Source of the DNA: Candidatus Korarchaeum sp.
Lineage (GTDB): Archaea; Korarchaeota; Korarchaeia; Korarchaeales; Korarchaeaceae
DNA length: 64,000 nucleotides
NCBI GenBank assembly: GCA_038888615.1
Contig: JAWAID010000002.1
Span: forward strand, 501,555-565,554
Reading direction: 5' to 3'
Shown here in pieces: positions 54,046 through 63,386 of this stretch. Under the pieces are notes generated by a model. The model was not told the origin of the DNA. It ran no database searches and worked only from the letters and a program-made list of their open reading frames with translations. The translations under genes and the position numbers were made by a program. Each line of letters starts with the position of its first letter. The stretch's first letter is position 1.

Positions 54046-54978
54046 TTGCAACTGCTCTCCTATGCAGTCAAAAGGATCGTAATAGGATTTTTTATAGTGT
54101 TATTCGTCCTAACGATCCTCTTTATTTTCATGCAATTGCTCCCGGGGGATCCGGTAACGCTCCTCACCGCCGGTCAGAGGGTGAGCCCTGAGAGGATGGA
54201 GGAGCTCAGGAGGACGTGGGGTTTGGACCAGCCTATCTACATACAGTTCTTCTACTGGTTGTCCAGGATGCTACAAGGGGACTTCGGGACCTCCTTCGTC
54301 TTCAAGCTCCCAGTTTCGAGGGTGGTGATCCCGAGGATCCCCGCCACCCTACAACTGACTTTAACTGCCCTCATCCTCTCCTACTTCATCGGCATGATCT
54401 TAGGCCTGATCTCAGCCGTTAGAAGGGGATACTTAATTGAGAAGATCTCCACCGGCGTTTACGTAACCCTCTACTCGATACCCACTTACTGGTTAGGCGC
54501 GATGCTGATGCTCATATTCGGATTCCAGCTGAGAATACTCCCCATCTCCGGCTACGGTACCCCAGCTCACCTCGTGCTTCCAGCCGTAACCCTGGCGCTC
54601 CCGAACATAGCCATATTCGCTAGGATGATGAGGACGGAGGTGCTTGAGGTCCTCTACGAGGACTATATCAGGACAGCTATGGCTAAGGGACTACCTAAGA
54701 GCGCAGTCCTTTTCAAACATGTCATGAGGAACTCCCTGATACCCGTTACCGTGCTGTTCTTCTTGGAGCTACCTTGGACGATAGGGGGAGCCGTCATAGT
54801 CGAGGCCATATTCTCCTGGCCGGGCATGGGGAACCTACTTTACCGCTCCATACTAATGCAGGACTTCCCTGTAGTGATGTCAATAATACTAATAATATCT
54901 GTACTAACTGTTATATCTAACATAGTTGGTGACATATTAACCGCAATTCTCGATCCAAGAGTATCGCTGAAGGGGTGA
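54046..54978 (+). CDS. peptide ABC transporter permease, DppB type
   Basis: A 310-residue permease with six membrane segments. It has the N-terminal AVKRIVIGFFIVLFVLTILF and LPGDPVTLL motifs of DppB/OppB and the ATPase-contact (EAA) loop EDYIRTAMAKGLPKSAVLFK near residue 205. Start TTG 54046 is 13 bp after the binding-protein stop. Confidence 0.93.
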   Translation: MQLLSYAVKRIVIGFFIVLFVLTILFIFMQLLPGDPVTLLTAGQRVSPERMEELRRTWGLDQPIYIQFFYWLSRMLQGDFGTSFVFKLPVSRVVIPRIPATLQLTLTALILSYFIGMILGLISAVRRGYLIEKISTGVYVTLYSIPTYWLGAMLMLIFGFQLRILPISGYGTPAHLVLPAVTLALPNIAIFARMMRTEVLEVLYEDYIRTAMAKGLPKSAVLFKHVMRNSLIPVTVLFFLELPWTIGGAVIVEAIFSWPGMGNLLYRSILMQDFPVVMSIILIISVLTVISNIVGDILTAILDPRVSLKG

Positions 54979-54982
54979 TAAC

Positions 54983-55864
54983 TTGCCGACTACTCTGGAA
55001 GCGGGTAGGGCTACTGGTAGTACCCTCCTGGAGTTAACTGGCGCTCTCAAGATGATTTGGTCACACTGGGGAGCGAGAGCAGGCCTTTTAATCTCCCTCT
55101 TCATAGTCTTCATCGCTTTATCGGCGGACTTCATAGCCCCCAGGCATTATGCTCAGATAGATCTCGCTCACAGGCTCGAATCCCCCTCCCTCAGCTTCCC
55201 GTTTGGGACGGACGAACTGGGCAGGTGCGTCCTCAGCAGGGTGATATACGGCTCTAGGATAGCTCTGCTCGTTGGGATCCTGGTGGTCTTAGTCGAATCC
55301 TCGATAGGCGTGACGCTAGGCGTTATAGCCGGGTACTGGGAGGGCTGGGTCGACAGGGTGATATCCTTCCTCTCGGATGCCATATGGGCCCTCCCACCGA
55401 TAGTGCTGGCCCTAGGGGTCGTCACGGTCATAGGCCCGGGCATAACTCAGGTGGTCACCGCCATAGCTATAGTGAGCTGGCCGCCCTTCACGAGGGTGAG
55501 CAGAGCGAAGGTCCTCTCAATCAAGAGCAGGGAGTTCGTCGTAGCTGCTAAGGCCATAGGAGAGTCGGATATCTCAGTGATCCTCAGGTACATAATCCCG
55601 AACATAACCCCCTCAATCCTAGTGCTATCCACGCTCACGCTCCCAACCGCTATACTCTCAACAACAGCCCTGAGCTTCCTGGGCTTCGGTGCTCAACCCC
55701 CAACGCCCGATTGGGGTGATATGATCGCCAGGGGCATGGGCTACCTCCAGATAGCCCCCTGGATATCCACCTTCCCGGGGATATTCCTGGTGCTGACGTC
55801 TATGGGATTCAACCTGCTGGGGGATGGGCTCAGGGATCTGATAGACCCCAGGTTGAGGATCTGA
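54983..55864 (+). CDS. peptide ABC transporter permease, DppC type
   Basis: A 293-residue permease with a cytoplasmic N-terminus, then six segments. The DppC/OppC motifs FGTDELGRCVLSRVIYGSRI (near 70) and the EAA loop REFVVAAKAIGESDISVILR (near 185) are present. Start TTG 54983 follows a GGGGTGATAA ribosome site that overlaps the previous stop. Confidence 0.93.
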   Translation: MPTTLEAGRATGSTLLELTGALKMIWSHWGARAGLLISLFIVFIALSADFIAPRHYAQIDLAHRLESPSLSFPFGTDELGRCVLSRVIYGSRIALLVGILVVLVESSIGVTLGVIAGYWEGWVDRVISFLSDAIWALPPIVLALGVVTVIGPGITQVVTAIAIVSWPPFTRVSRAKVLSIKSREFVVAAKAIGESDISVILRYIIPNITPSILVLSTLTLPTAILSTTALSFLGFGAQPPTPDWGDMIARGMGYLQIAPWISTFPGIFLVLTSMGFNLLGDGLRDLIDPRLRI

Positions 55865-55873
55865 GGTGATCCC

Positions 55874-56836
55874 ATGAATCCCTTACTCTCGATCAGGAAC
55901 CTTAGGACCTACTTCTTCACGTCCAGGGGTACGGTGAGGGCGGTGGACGACGTCAGCCTGGACGTATTCGAAGGGGAGGTCTTGGCTGTGGTGGGGGAGA
56001 CCGGATGTGGCAAATCCACCTTAGGGCTCTCCGTGATGCGCCTGGTCCCCTACCCCGGGAGGATCATAGGGGGAGAGGTGCTTTACAAGGGTAAGAACCT
56101 CCTTGAGTTGGACGAGGGTGAGCTGAGGAGGATAAGGGGCAAGGAGATAGCGATTATATTCCAGAATCCATCGAAAGCCCTGAACCCAGTCTACAAAATC
56201 GGCTACCAGATCGCTGAGATGCCAAAGTATCACCTGGGGCTAAAGATGAGTGAAGCTTGGAGAATAGCTGTGGACCTGCTCCGAAGCGTCAGAATACCCG
56301 ATCCTGAGCTCAAGGCCTCGAGCTATCCTCACTCCCTTAGCGGTGGGATGAAACAGAGGTCCCTGATAGCCATGATGATATCGCTCAAGCCGAACTTGCT
56401 CATCGCCGATGAACCCACGACGGCCCTTGATGTTACCGTTCAAGCTCAAATAATGGACTTACTTGAGGACATAAGGAAGGAGGTGGGGATGGCCATGATC
56501 CTGATAACTCACAACGTGGGGTTGGTGGCTGAGAGGTCCGACAGAGTGGCTGTGATGTACGCCGGCAAGCTGGTCGAGGTCGGGCCCACCGATGGCGTGC
56601 TGGAGGAGCCCCTCCACCCCTACACGAGGGGGTTGATATCATCGCTCCCCACCAAGAGGAGGAGGAAGGAGAGATTGTCCTCCATCCCCGGAAGTGTGCC
56701 GGACCTGATAAATCCCCCTAAAGGTTGTAGATTCAGCCCTAGATGCCCCATCAAGCTGGAGGTCTGTGAGAGGGAGGAGCCTCCGGCTGAGGAGGTAGGG
56801 GAGGGTCGGAAGGTCTATTGCTTCGCCGTGAGGTGA
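55874..56836 (+). CDS. peptide ABC transporter ATP-binding protein, DppD type
   Basis: A 320-residue ATPase with Walker A GETGCGKST (near 40), signature LSGGMKQR, Walker B LLIADEPTTALD and the switch histidine in ITHNVG. The C-terminal oligopeptide-type extension has the cysteine cluster CRFSPRCPIKLEVCEREEP, which may bind an iron-sulfur cluster. GGTGATCCC precedes ATG 55874. Confidence 0.93.
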   Translation: MNPLLSIRNLRTYFFTSRGTVRAVDDVSLDVFEGEVLAVVGETGCGKSTLGLSVMRLVPYPGRIIGGEVLYKGKNLLELDEGELRRIRGKEIAIIFQNPSKALNPVYKIGYQIAEMPKYHLGLKMSEAWRIAVDLLRSVRIPDPELKASSYPHSLSGGMKQRSLIAMMISLKPNLLIADEPTTALDVTVQAQIMDLLEDIRKEVGMAMILITHNVGLVAERSDRVAVMYAGKLVEVGPTDGVLEEPLHPYTRGLISSLPTKRRRKERLSSIPGSVPDLINPPKGCRFSPRCPIKLEVCEREEPPAEEVGEGRKVYCFAVR

Positions 56837-56840
56837 TTGT

Positions 56841-57833
56841 GTGGAGCTCCTGAGGGTAGAGGACCTTAGGAAGTACTTCCCGGTTGGAGGTAGAGTCTTC
56901 GGGAGACCTGGGTACCTCAGAGCCGTGGACGGGGTCACTCTCTCGGTGAGACGCGGTGAAACGCTCGGATTGGTGGGAGAATCCGGCTCGGGAAAATCCA
57001 CGCTTGTGCTCACCGCTATGAAGCTACATGAACCTACCGGCGGGAGGATATTTCTGGATGACGTGGATGTAACTGAGATGAAGGAGAGGGAGTTCAAGAA
57101 GTTCAGGAGGAGGCTGGGTATCGTTTTCCAAGATCCTTACTCCTCGCTGAACCCCAGGAGCAGGGTCGGGGAGATCATCGCTAGACCAATGAGAGTCCAC
57201 GGTTACGAGGAGGAGGAGATAAGGAGGAAGTTGCGAGAGGTCATAGAGGAGGTCGGGCTCTCCATCGAGCACTTAGGTAGGTATCCGCATCAGCTCAGCG
57301 GTGGTCAGCAGCAGAGGGTGGCTATAGCTAGGGCCATAGTGACGAAGCCCGATCTGGTTTTCCTGGACGAACCCACTTCCTCCTTGGACATCTCAGTCCA
57401 AGCCCAGATACTCAACCTCCTATTGGAGCTGCAGCAGCATTACGGGATGTCTTACGTCTTCGTGACTCATGACCTGCTTACTGTGAGGCATGTGAGCGAT
57501 AGGATCGCGGTGATGTATGCTGGCAAGCTGGTAGAGTTAGCGAGAGCTGACAGCATATTTACGGAACCGAAGCATCCCTACACGGCCACGCTGATCCTCT
57601 CCCTGCCGGTTCCGGATCCCGCTATGAGATCCCAGAAGGAGGCCCTGATCAGGAGGGGTGTGAGGATCTCAGGGGAACCCCCAAACTTGCTGAGACCTCC
57701 TGAGGGCTGTAGGTTCCACCCCAGGTGCCCATTCGCAATCGATAAGTGCAAAAAGGAGGAACCTGAGCTTATAAGATTCGATGACCATTTGGTAGCTTGT
57801 CATAGGGCTGAGGAGTTACTCCTAACAGCTTAG
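56841..57833 (+). CDS. peptide ABC transporter ATP-binding protein, DppF type
   Basis: A 330-residue ATPase with Walker A GESGSGKST, signature LSGGQQQR, Walker B LVFLDEPTSSLD and the C-terminal cysteine-rich extension GCRFHPRCPFAIDKCKKEEP. GTG 56841 begins four bases after the preceding stop. With DppD it forms the two ATPase subunits of the importer; the operon ends here. Confidence 0.93.
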   Translation: MELLRVEDLRKYFPVGGRVFGRPGYLRAVDGVTLSVRRGETLGLVGESGSGKSTLVLTAMKLHEPTGGRIFLDDVDVTEMKEREFKKFRRRLGIVFQDPYSSLNPRSRVGEIIARPMRVHGYEEEEIRRKLREVIEEVGLSIEHLGRYPHQLSGGQQQRVAIARAIVTKPDLVFLDEPTSSLDISVQAQILNLLLELQQHYGMSYVFVTHDLLTVRHVSDRIAVMYAGKLVELARADSIFTEPKHPYTATLILSLPVPDPAMRSQKEALIRRGVRISGEPPNLLRPPEGCRFHPRCPFAIDKCKKEEPELIRFDDHLVACHRAEELLLTA

Positions 57834-57864
57834 GAGAGCTTATCGAGAGGACCCAGCTGCTCCC

Positions 57865-59010
57865 TCACCTGAGCCCCCTGATCGCCTTAGATAGTCTCTC
57901 AGCAAGCTCCTCCACATCATCGGAATCGTTGTATAGGTGAACCGAGAACCTGAGGAACCCTCTCCTCACGCTGGCCACAACGCTCCTACCCTCCCCCGAG
58001 ATACTCCTCAGGAGGTCCTCGGGCCTCACCCCATCGACCCTCACCGTCACTATGGGACCCCTACCCTCCGCGGGCGTGATCGGGCTCACCCTAGCTAGAT
58101 TCGAGAGCTCCTCCAGGAGCTTCCCGCTTACCCTCATGTCCTGATCATGGATGCGGTTCACCCCGAGCTCTAGCAGGTACTCCAGAGATTTGGCCAGGCC
58201 CACCTTCGCATCGTAGGAGCTGGTGCCGTACTCAAACCTTCTCGCCGCCTCTGCGTAACTGAGGCCGGAGGTATCGAGGGCCCACATGTCCCTCACGGAG
58301 CGCCAGCCAACTATGCCGGGCTCGAGTTCCTCCGCCAGATCCCTCCTTATGTAAGCTACGGCAGCCCCCATGGGGCCCAGGAGCCACTTGTAGCTCCCGG
58401 TGATGTAAACATCCACATCAAGAGCCTTCACGTCCACGGGAATGCAGCCAGCCGCTTGTATACCATCCACTATCATCAGGGCACCCACTTCATGAGCCCT
58501 CTCAGCAATCGCCCTCAGGTCGAGTCTCTGGCCGGTTAGGAACTCCACGTGGCTCAAGCAAACTGCTCTTAAACCTCCTCTAATCTTACTGAGCAGCTCA
58601 CCCTCATCTATCAGGAACCCTTCAGGCTCAAAGATCTCCATCTCCCATCCTTTCTCCCTTCCGATCCTCATCCAAGGGTAGATGACGGAGGGGAACTCTA
58701 GGATTGTCGATAGGACCCTCCCTCCCCTCCTGAGGGCCCAAGCTATCGAGTTGATGGCCTCCGTCACGCTGCTGAACACAGCCACCTCGTCCTCGCTGCA
58801 TCCCAGGAGCTCGGACGCCCTCAGCCTGAGTCCCTCGAATACACTCTCCTCGGCCCCCTCATCCAGGTAGGCTGCGCCCTCCGTCATCAGCCTCTCCGAG
58901 AACTCCCTGATGGCATCGATGGTGCGTTTGGGAACCAGGCCTATGCTCGCTGTGTTCAGGTAAACGTACCTCCCTAAGGCTGGGAATTCCGAGAGGAGAT
59001 CCTCCCTCAA
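57865..59010 (-). CDS. class V aminotransferase-fold PLP enzyme
   Basis: A 381-residue PLP enzyme of the cysteine-desulfurase / isopenicillin-N-epimerase group. The N-terminal PALGRYVYLNTASIGLVPKR, the cofactor aspartate in ALMIVDGIQAAG and the lysine in GSYKWLLGP (near 205) are visible, as is RFEYGTSSYDAKVGLAKSLE. The desulfurase active-site cysteine loop was not recognised, so aminotransferase, epimerase or kynureninase-like chemistry is as likely as sulfur release. Start TTG 59010 lies about 30 bp after a TATA-like TTTATAATTT. It is convergent with the Dpp operon. Confidence 0.82.
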   Translation of the reverse strand: MREDLLSEFPALGRYVYLNTASIGLVPKRTIDAIREFSERLMTEGAAYLDEGAEESVFEGLRLRASELLGCSEDEVAVFSSVTEAINSIAWALRRGGRVLSTILEFPSVIYPWMRIGREKGWEMEIFEPEGFLIDEGELLSKIRGGLRAVCLSHVEFLTGQRLDLRAIAERAHEVGALMIVDGIQAAGCIPVDVKALDVDVYITGSYKWLLGPMGAAVAYIRRDLAEELEPGIVGWRSVRDMWALDTSGLSYAEAARRFEYGTSSYDAKVGLAKSLEYLLELGVNRIHDQDMRVSGKLLEELSNLARVSPITPAEGRGPIVTVRVDGVRPEDLLRSISGEGRSVVASVRRGFLRFSVHLYNDSDDVEELAERLSKAIRGLR

Positions 59011-59035
59011 TGGAAGCCCCTCTCGGTCACGACTG

Positions 59036-59084
59036 AAAAATTATAAACATTTCAGCGGCCCCGGAAAACGGAAACTTTTTATAG
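59036..59084. promoter_or_regulatory. divergent promoter pair
   Basis: Minus-strand TTTATAATTTTT (59036-59047) serves the PLP enzyme gene, and plus-strand TTTTTATAG (59076-59084) lies about 27 bp before ATG 59108 of the surface-protein gene. The two boxes are 30 bp apart, so they may compete or share regulators. Confidence 0.5.
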
Positions 59085-59107
59085 AATATCGGGGCATCCG
59101 CATGTAA

Positions 59108-62100
59108 ATGAGCGGGAAGCTGCTCCTGGCCATGATTATTCTGTTCGCTGCGCTTCACCTCATCGAGGTCCGCGCCGATACCTACACGGTGACCACCCTG
59201 GAGGATCGCGATGACGGTAGTTGCGATACCGATTGCACACTCAGGGAAGCCATAAACGCGGCTCAGTCGGATTGCTGGAATGCTATCGATACGATAGTCT
59301 TCGACAGCTCCTTAGTGGGAACGATATACTTAAGCGGACAACTTCCCTCCCTCCGGTGCCCCATGGTCTTGGACGGTGATGGTAGGATAACGATCAACGG
59401 AAATCGCGCCATTGACTATGGGCTCCTGATCTACGCTTGGGATGGCGCAAGTGACCCGGATATCGTCTTGAAGGGCATGATCATCGAGGATTTCGCGAAT
59501 GCTGGAATCTACATAGAGCCGTCGGGCCAGGTCCTCGTCGATGGTGTTGAGGTGAGGCGTAGCGGAGTGGGCGTGGCCATTTACTCCGGATCGCGAGGCA
59601 GGGTGACGCTGAGGGGACTCTCCGTTCACGATAACAATTGGCAGGGGATTTACGTGGTCGCCTCCTCAGATCCCGGAGAGACGGAGATCATCGTGGAGAG
59701 CAGCAGAGTATACGGAAATGCTCAAGGCATCTGGATCGATGGGAGTAGTAAAGCCGTGATCAACGTCTTCATAGGCGATCCTTTAAACTCCGATTCACGT
59801 AATTACGTTTATGGGAACTCGGCAGAGGGAATAGTGCTTTCAGGTAACGTCCGTAACTCAGTGATAGCTCATAACGTGGTGGGGAGCGATGGCTCCTCCC
59901 CCCGACCCAACGCGCTGGGAGGAATAACGTTAGCGAACGGAGTGAGTAACTGCAGGATAATCAACAACGAGGTAGCTTACAACGGATATCAGAACATCCT
60001 GCTGATGGGAAGTGGAACTGAAGGGAATGAGATTGATGGTAATTACGTTCACTGCGATCCAACGCTTCAGGAACCTCTCTGCTACGTGGGGATCTACCTG
60101 GGAGGGGGGGCCTCGGGCAACCTCGTAGGTAGCTCCCTCGGTAACACGGTGACGGGCCACAGGTACGAGGGAATAGCCGTCGTGGGGGAGGCTGATGGCA
60201 ACGTCATCTCGAACAACAGGGTGGGCTCGTTCAACGAGGATGGATCCTACAACGGGAATAGGAACATCGGGAACGGTGCTGGGATAGCGGTCATAAATGC
60301 TGCAGCCCCCGATATACACTACCCCTTCCCAGTTTACGCTAGGACGAGCTCAGCTGACGTTCCAGGACCCAGTAACACTCTTATACAGGCTAATAAGGTG
60401 GCCGGGAACAGGGGAGCCGGTGTGATACTGATAAGGGCTGTGGGCTTCGAGGCTTCCCTTAACGAGGTCTACGAGAACTCCTTCCACGGTTTCTACTGGG
60501 TCGGTTCATCGGGAGCAGCTTACTCCAACACGGTGCATCACAACGACGGCTCCGGCTTCAGGGTGGAGCCCTACTGGGGGTTGAACTCGCCATCGGCTGG
60601 AGCCACCAGCCCCTTAACCTATGACGACGACCTGCTGTCCTCGGGCATAGGGATCTACAATAACTACGTGGAGTACAATAAGGGCTATGGGCTTCTGGTG
60701 ATCGATAACCCCTGGGTTGGCCTCGATGTGGTCAATGATGCCAATCACTTCTGGGAAAACGAGCCCCTAGATGCCGTGAAACTCTGGCTGGGTCACATCA
60801 GGGTGCTGGATCCTAGGGGCAACCCGTTGGCCGGCCTCAGGGTCGATGTTTTCAGGGGAGGCGATGATGGCGATGATTCACCCGACTACTCCTGCGTCAC
60901 CGGGGCCGATGGGCGCTGTGGGCCCCCTGGCTTCGACTACGATGACGCCTCCACATGGTTCGCGTTCGTCGAGGAGGAGCTCAGCGGGTCCGTGGTGAGG
61001 AGGTACAACCCGCACGGCTTCGCCGTGGCGGGAGTTAGAGTGAGCGCTCTCTACTCCTGGAACGGTTTGATGGATGCCGGTGAATCAGGAGGCTCCTTAG
61101 AATCACCTCCCGGTTCAGGAGCCTTCAGGTATCAGTACGCTCAGCTCACTTACGCGCTGAGGGCCGGCAGGGCCGTCACCGTCGAGAAGTGCCACGTTAG
61201 GGCTGAGCTCAACGCTACCGGCCCTAGGTACCCCCTTTCCCCCGGGGATCCGGTCAACTACACCCTGAAGTTGATCCCGAGCTGTGATAGGGCATTGGAG
61301 ATCGAAGCCGAGATGAGGATCCCCGAGAAGCTGATCCCGTTGGGCTGGCACACTGCAGTGGGAACTGTCTCTTACGATGACGAGAGCAGGCTGCTGAGGT
61401 GGAGAGGGAGCATCTGCGGGAACACCACCGTCCTCGAGGTGGTGACCCTCATATCGGGCGATGCTGAGCTCGGGGACCCGATCCTCACGAGGGCGGACCT
61501 GACCTGCCTCTCCCCCAACTGCCTCGCCTACCGCAGCGACGACCCCGCTACCCCCGGCTGGGAGGACCACACGCTTAGGACCGTATCGCTGGTGACCCTC
61601 CGAACCCTCCCGTCCCGTGGGTTCGAGGTGCCCTTCAACCTGTCCCCGTACGGGGAGTTTTCCCTCCTCGTCTCAGGGTGCGGTGGGTGGTCCTTGAGCT
61701 TAGGGTATCCCCTGGAGAACGGTTCCGTGCTCTCGAATCCCTCCGGGATCCTATCGGCTCTTCCCCCGAGGAGGCTATCCTCATGCGAGGTCAAGTTCAC
61801 CCTGGTGAAACCGAGCAGTCTCTCGAGGCCCCTGCTAGACTCAAAGCTATCCCAGTTGATTAAGGAGTTCTCGATACGCCTCGAGGTGATCCCGGAGGAG
61901 ATCGAGCCCGAGCTTAAGGTTGAAGTGAGACCCAGGGATCCGGTCCTCGGGAAGCCCCTCACTGTGAGACTGGCCCTAGTGAATCCCAGCGGCTTCGACC
62001 TCAACGCGTCCCTGAGGATTCCCTTGGATGGCTTCAAGCTCCTCTCGGTGGTTCACTCGACCCACGGGGAGCTCAGGAGGATCGGAAAGGACCTGCTCTG

Positions 62101-62530
62101 GAGGTTAGAGCTACCCGCCGGTAGGAGCTCGTCAGCCCAACTCACGCTGATCCCCGAGGCTGAGGGGGAGGTGAGCTCGACCCTGAGGCTCATCTACTCG
62201 GCCGGCGGCCCGGAGTACGAGAGGACCTTCGAGCTGCGATTGAGGGTATTGAAGGGGGATGCTGGTTCCTCCAGGGTCGAAGAACCACCTCGGGATGAGG
62301 ATAGCGGGGGATCGGGCTTTCCGACGACCAGCCCCTCCGAGGAAGGGGGGGCCGATGAGCCCAAGCAGGGGGTCGAGACGGAGCCCATCGGACGCTTCTC
62401 AAGCACGGAGGAGCGTTATTGGAGGGCGAATGAGGACCTTAGAGTAAGTTACGATCCGATCTTCCTGCTGGCGGTACTGATCCTCGCGTCCGTCTTGGCT
62501 GCTCTCACGTACTCCGCTGCCAAGAGGTAA
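59108..62530 (+). CDS. large secreted CSLREA / right-handed beta-helix surface protein
   Basis: An 1140-residue protein. A signal peptide (LLLAMIILFAALHLIEVRA) is followed by a CSLREA-type domain (about 25-75: DGSCDTDCTLREAINAAQSD). A long right-handed beta-helix with repeated N-x-V-x-x-N-turn rungs runs about 85-560, including NVISNNRVGSFNEDGSYNGN. A carboxypeptidase-regulatory-like segment (about 570-640), DUF11-like and other beta domains (about 690-1060), an acidic low-complexity linker, and a C-terminal anchor IFLLAVLILASVLAALTYSA with basic tail complete it. It probably forms part of the cell surface, binding polysaccharide or other cells. No catalytic motif was recognised. Confidence 0.85.
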   Translation: MSGKLLLAMIILFAALHLIEVRADTYTVTTLEDRDDGSCDTDCTLREAINAAQSDCWNAIDTIVFDSSLVGTIYLSGQLPSLRCPMVLDGDGRITINGNRAIDYGLLIYAWDGASDPDIVLKGMIIEDFANAGIYIEPSGQVLVDGVEVRRSGVGVAIYSGSRGRVTLRGLSVHDNNWQGIYVVASSDPGETEIIVESSRVYGNAQGIWIDGSSKAVINVFIGDPLNSDSRNYVYGNSAEGIVLSGNVRNSVIAHNVVGSDGSSPRPNALGGITLANGVSNCRIINNEVAYNGYQNILLMGSGTEGNEIDGNYVHCDPTLQEPLCYVGIYLGGGASGNLVGSSLGNTVTGHRYEGIAVVGEADGNVISNNRVGSFNEDGSYNGNRNIGNGAGIAVINAAAPDIHYPFPVYARTSSADVPGPSNTLIQANKVAGNRGAGVILIRAVGFEASLNEVYENSFHGFYWVGSSGAAYSNTVHHNDGSGFRVEPYWGLNSPSAGATSPLTYDDDLLSSGIGIYNNYVEYNKGYGLLVIDNPWVGLDVVNDANHFWENEPLDAVKLWLGHIRVLDPRGNPLAGLRVDVFRGGDDGDDSPDYSCVTGADGRCGPPGFDYDDASTWFAFVEEELSGSVVRRYNPHGFAVAGVRVSALYSWNGLMDAGESGGSLESPPGSGAFRYQYAQLTYALRAGRAVTVEKCHVRAELNATGPRYPLSPGDPVNYTLKLIPSCDRALEIEAEMRIPEKLIPLGWHTAVGTVSYDDESRLLRWRGSICGNTTVLEVVTLISGDAELGDPILTRADLTCLSPNCLAYRSDDPATPGWEDHTLRTVSLVTLRTLPSRGFEVPFNLSPYGEFSLLVSGCGGWSLSLGYPLENGSVLSNPSGILSALPPRRLSSCEVKFTLVKPSSLSRPLLDSKLSQLIKEFSIRLEVIPEEIEPELKVEVRPRDPVLGKPLTVRLALVNPSGFDLNASLRIPLDGFKLLSVVHSTHGELRRIGKDLLWRLELPAGRSSSAQLTLIPEAEGEVSSTLRLIYSAGGPEYERTFELRLRVLKGDAGSSRVEEPPRDEDSGGSGFPTTSPSEEGGADEPKQGVETEPIGRFSSTEERYWRANEDLRVSYDPIFLLAVLILASVLAALTYSAAKR

Positions 62531-62561
62531 CCTTATTACATTCGTCCAGCTGAGTTACCGC

Positions 62562-63386
62562 ATGTGCAGGCTCCTGCTGCTCGCGGGCTCCGATGGTGCT
62601 TCAGCCAACCGCCTCCTGCGTGCCTTCTCCGAGGCCAGCAGATGCGACCCTTACTTGGCTGAACTCAGAGGCGATGAACGTTGCCTGAGCCATGATGACG
62701 GATGGGGCTACGCTTTAATCGGATATAGGGGTGGGAAGCACCTCTCTAAGCACTACAGATCCGTCTCACCGGTCTTCGAGGATACGGAGCTGGGTGAGCT
62801 CACGGCCCTCCTGGGAGGGCTCGATGGCTTCCTCCTCATAGCTCACTCGAGGAAGTCGTCCAAGGGGGGAGCTGAGGTCAGGAACACGCACCCTTTCCAC
62901 TACTCTTACCTCGGCTTCGAGCTCTGGATAGCCCACAACGGCACCGTCGACGATAGGAGGATAGCCGAGGAGCGTGGCTGGAACTACGATGGGGACCTTT
63001 CGGATACCCACTACCTGGGGAGGTACGTCTACGAGTCCTTAAGCTCTTCCTCAGTGGCTCGGGCCTTCAGCAAGGCCTCCAAGTTCCTGAAGGAGGGTAG
63101 CGCGATGAACACTGTGTCCCTGGTGAGCGGGGATAGCTTTAGGGCGGTGGTGACGTGCCTCTACCGTGCGAAGAACGAGAGTTACGAGAGGTACTACAGG
63201 CTCTTCGAACTCCGAGAGGAACGCTTGATGGGAGCGGTCTCCTCCACGATCGAGTATTACGCTGAGGACTCACGGTTCAGTGAGCTGCAGAACGGGAAGG
63301 GCCTCACCTTCGAGGTGAGGGATGAAGGTGGAGGGGAGATATCCCTCAGCAGGGAGGCATTCGACATCGAGGATCCAGAGCTTTAG
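62562..63386 (+). CDS. class II glutamine amidotransferase (YafJ-like)
   Basis: A 274-residue Ntn-type amidotransferase. The catalytic cysteine follows the start methionine (MCRLLLLAGSD). HDDGWGYALIGY near residue 45, RNTHPFHYSYLG near 108 and WIAHNGTVDDRR near 125 are the glutamine- and oxyanion-site motifs. It hydrolyses glutamine to ammonia; no synthetase domain is fused, as in YafJ-like proteins, and the acceptor is unknown. The stop overlaps that of the convergent DUF3782-type gene by three to four bases. Confidence 0.88.
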   Translation: MCRLLLLAGSDGASANRLLRAFSEASRCDPYLAELRGDERCLSHDDGWGYALIGYRGGKHLSKHYRSVSPVFEDTELGELTALLGGLDGFLLIAHSRKSSKGGAEVRNTHPFHYSYLGFELWIAHNGTVDDRRIAEERGWNYDGDLSDTHYLGRYVYESLSSSSVARAFSKASKFLKEGSAMNTVSLVSGDSFRAVVTCLYRAKNESYERYYRLFELREERLMGAVSSTIEYYAEDSRFSELQNGKGLTFEVRDEGGGEISLSREAFDIEDPEL

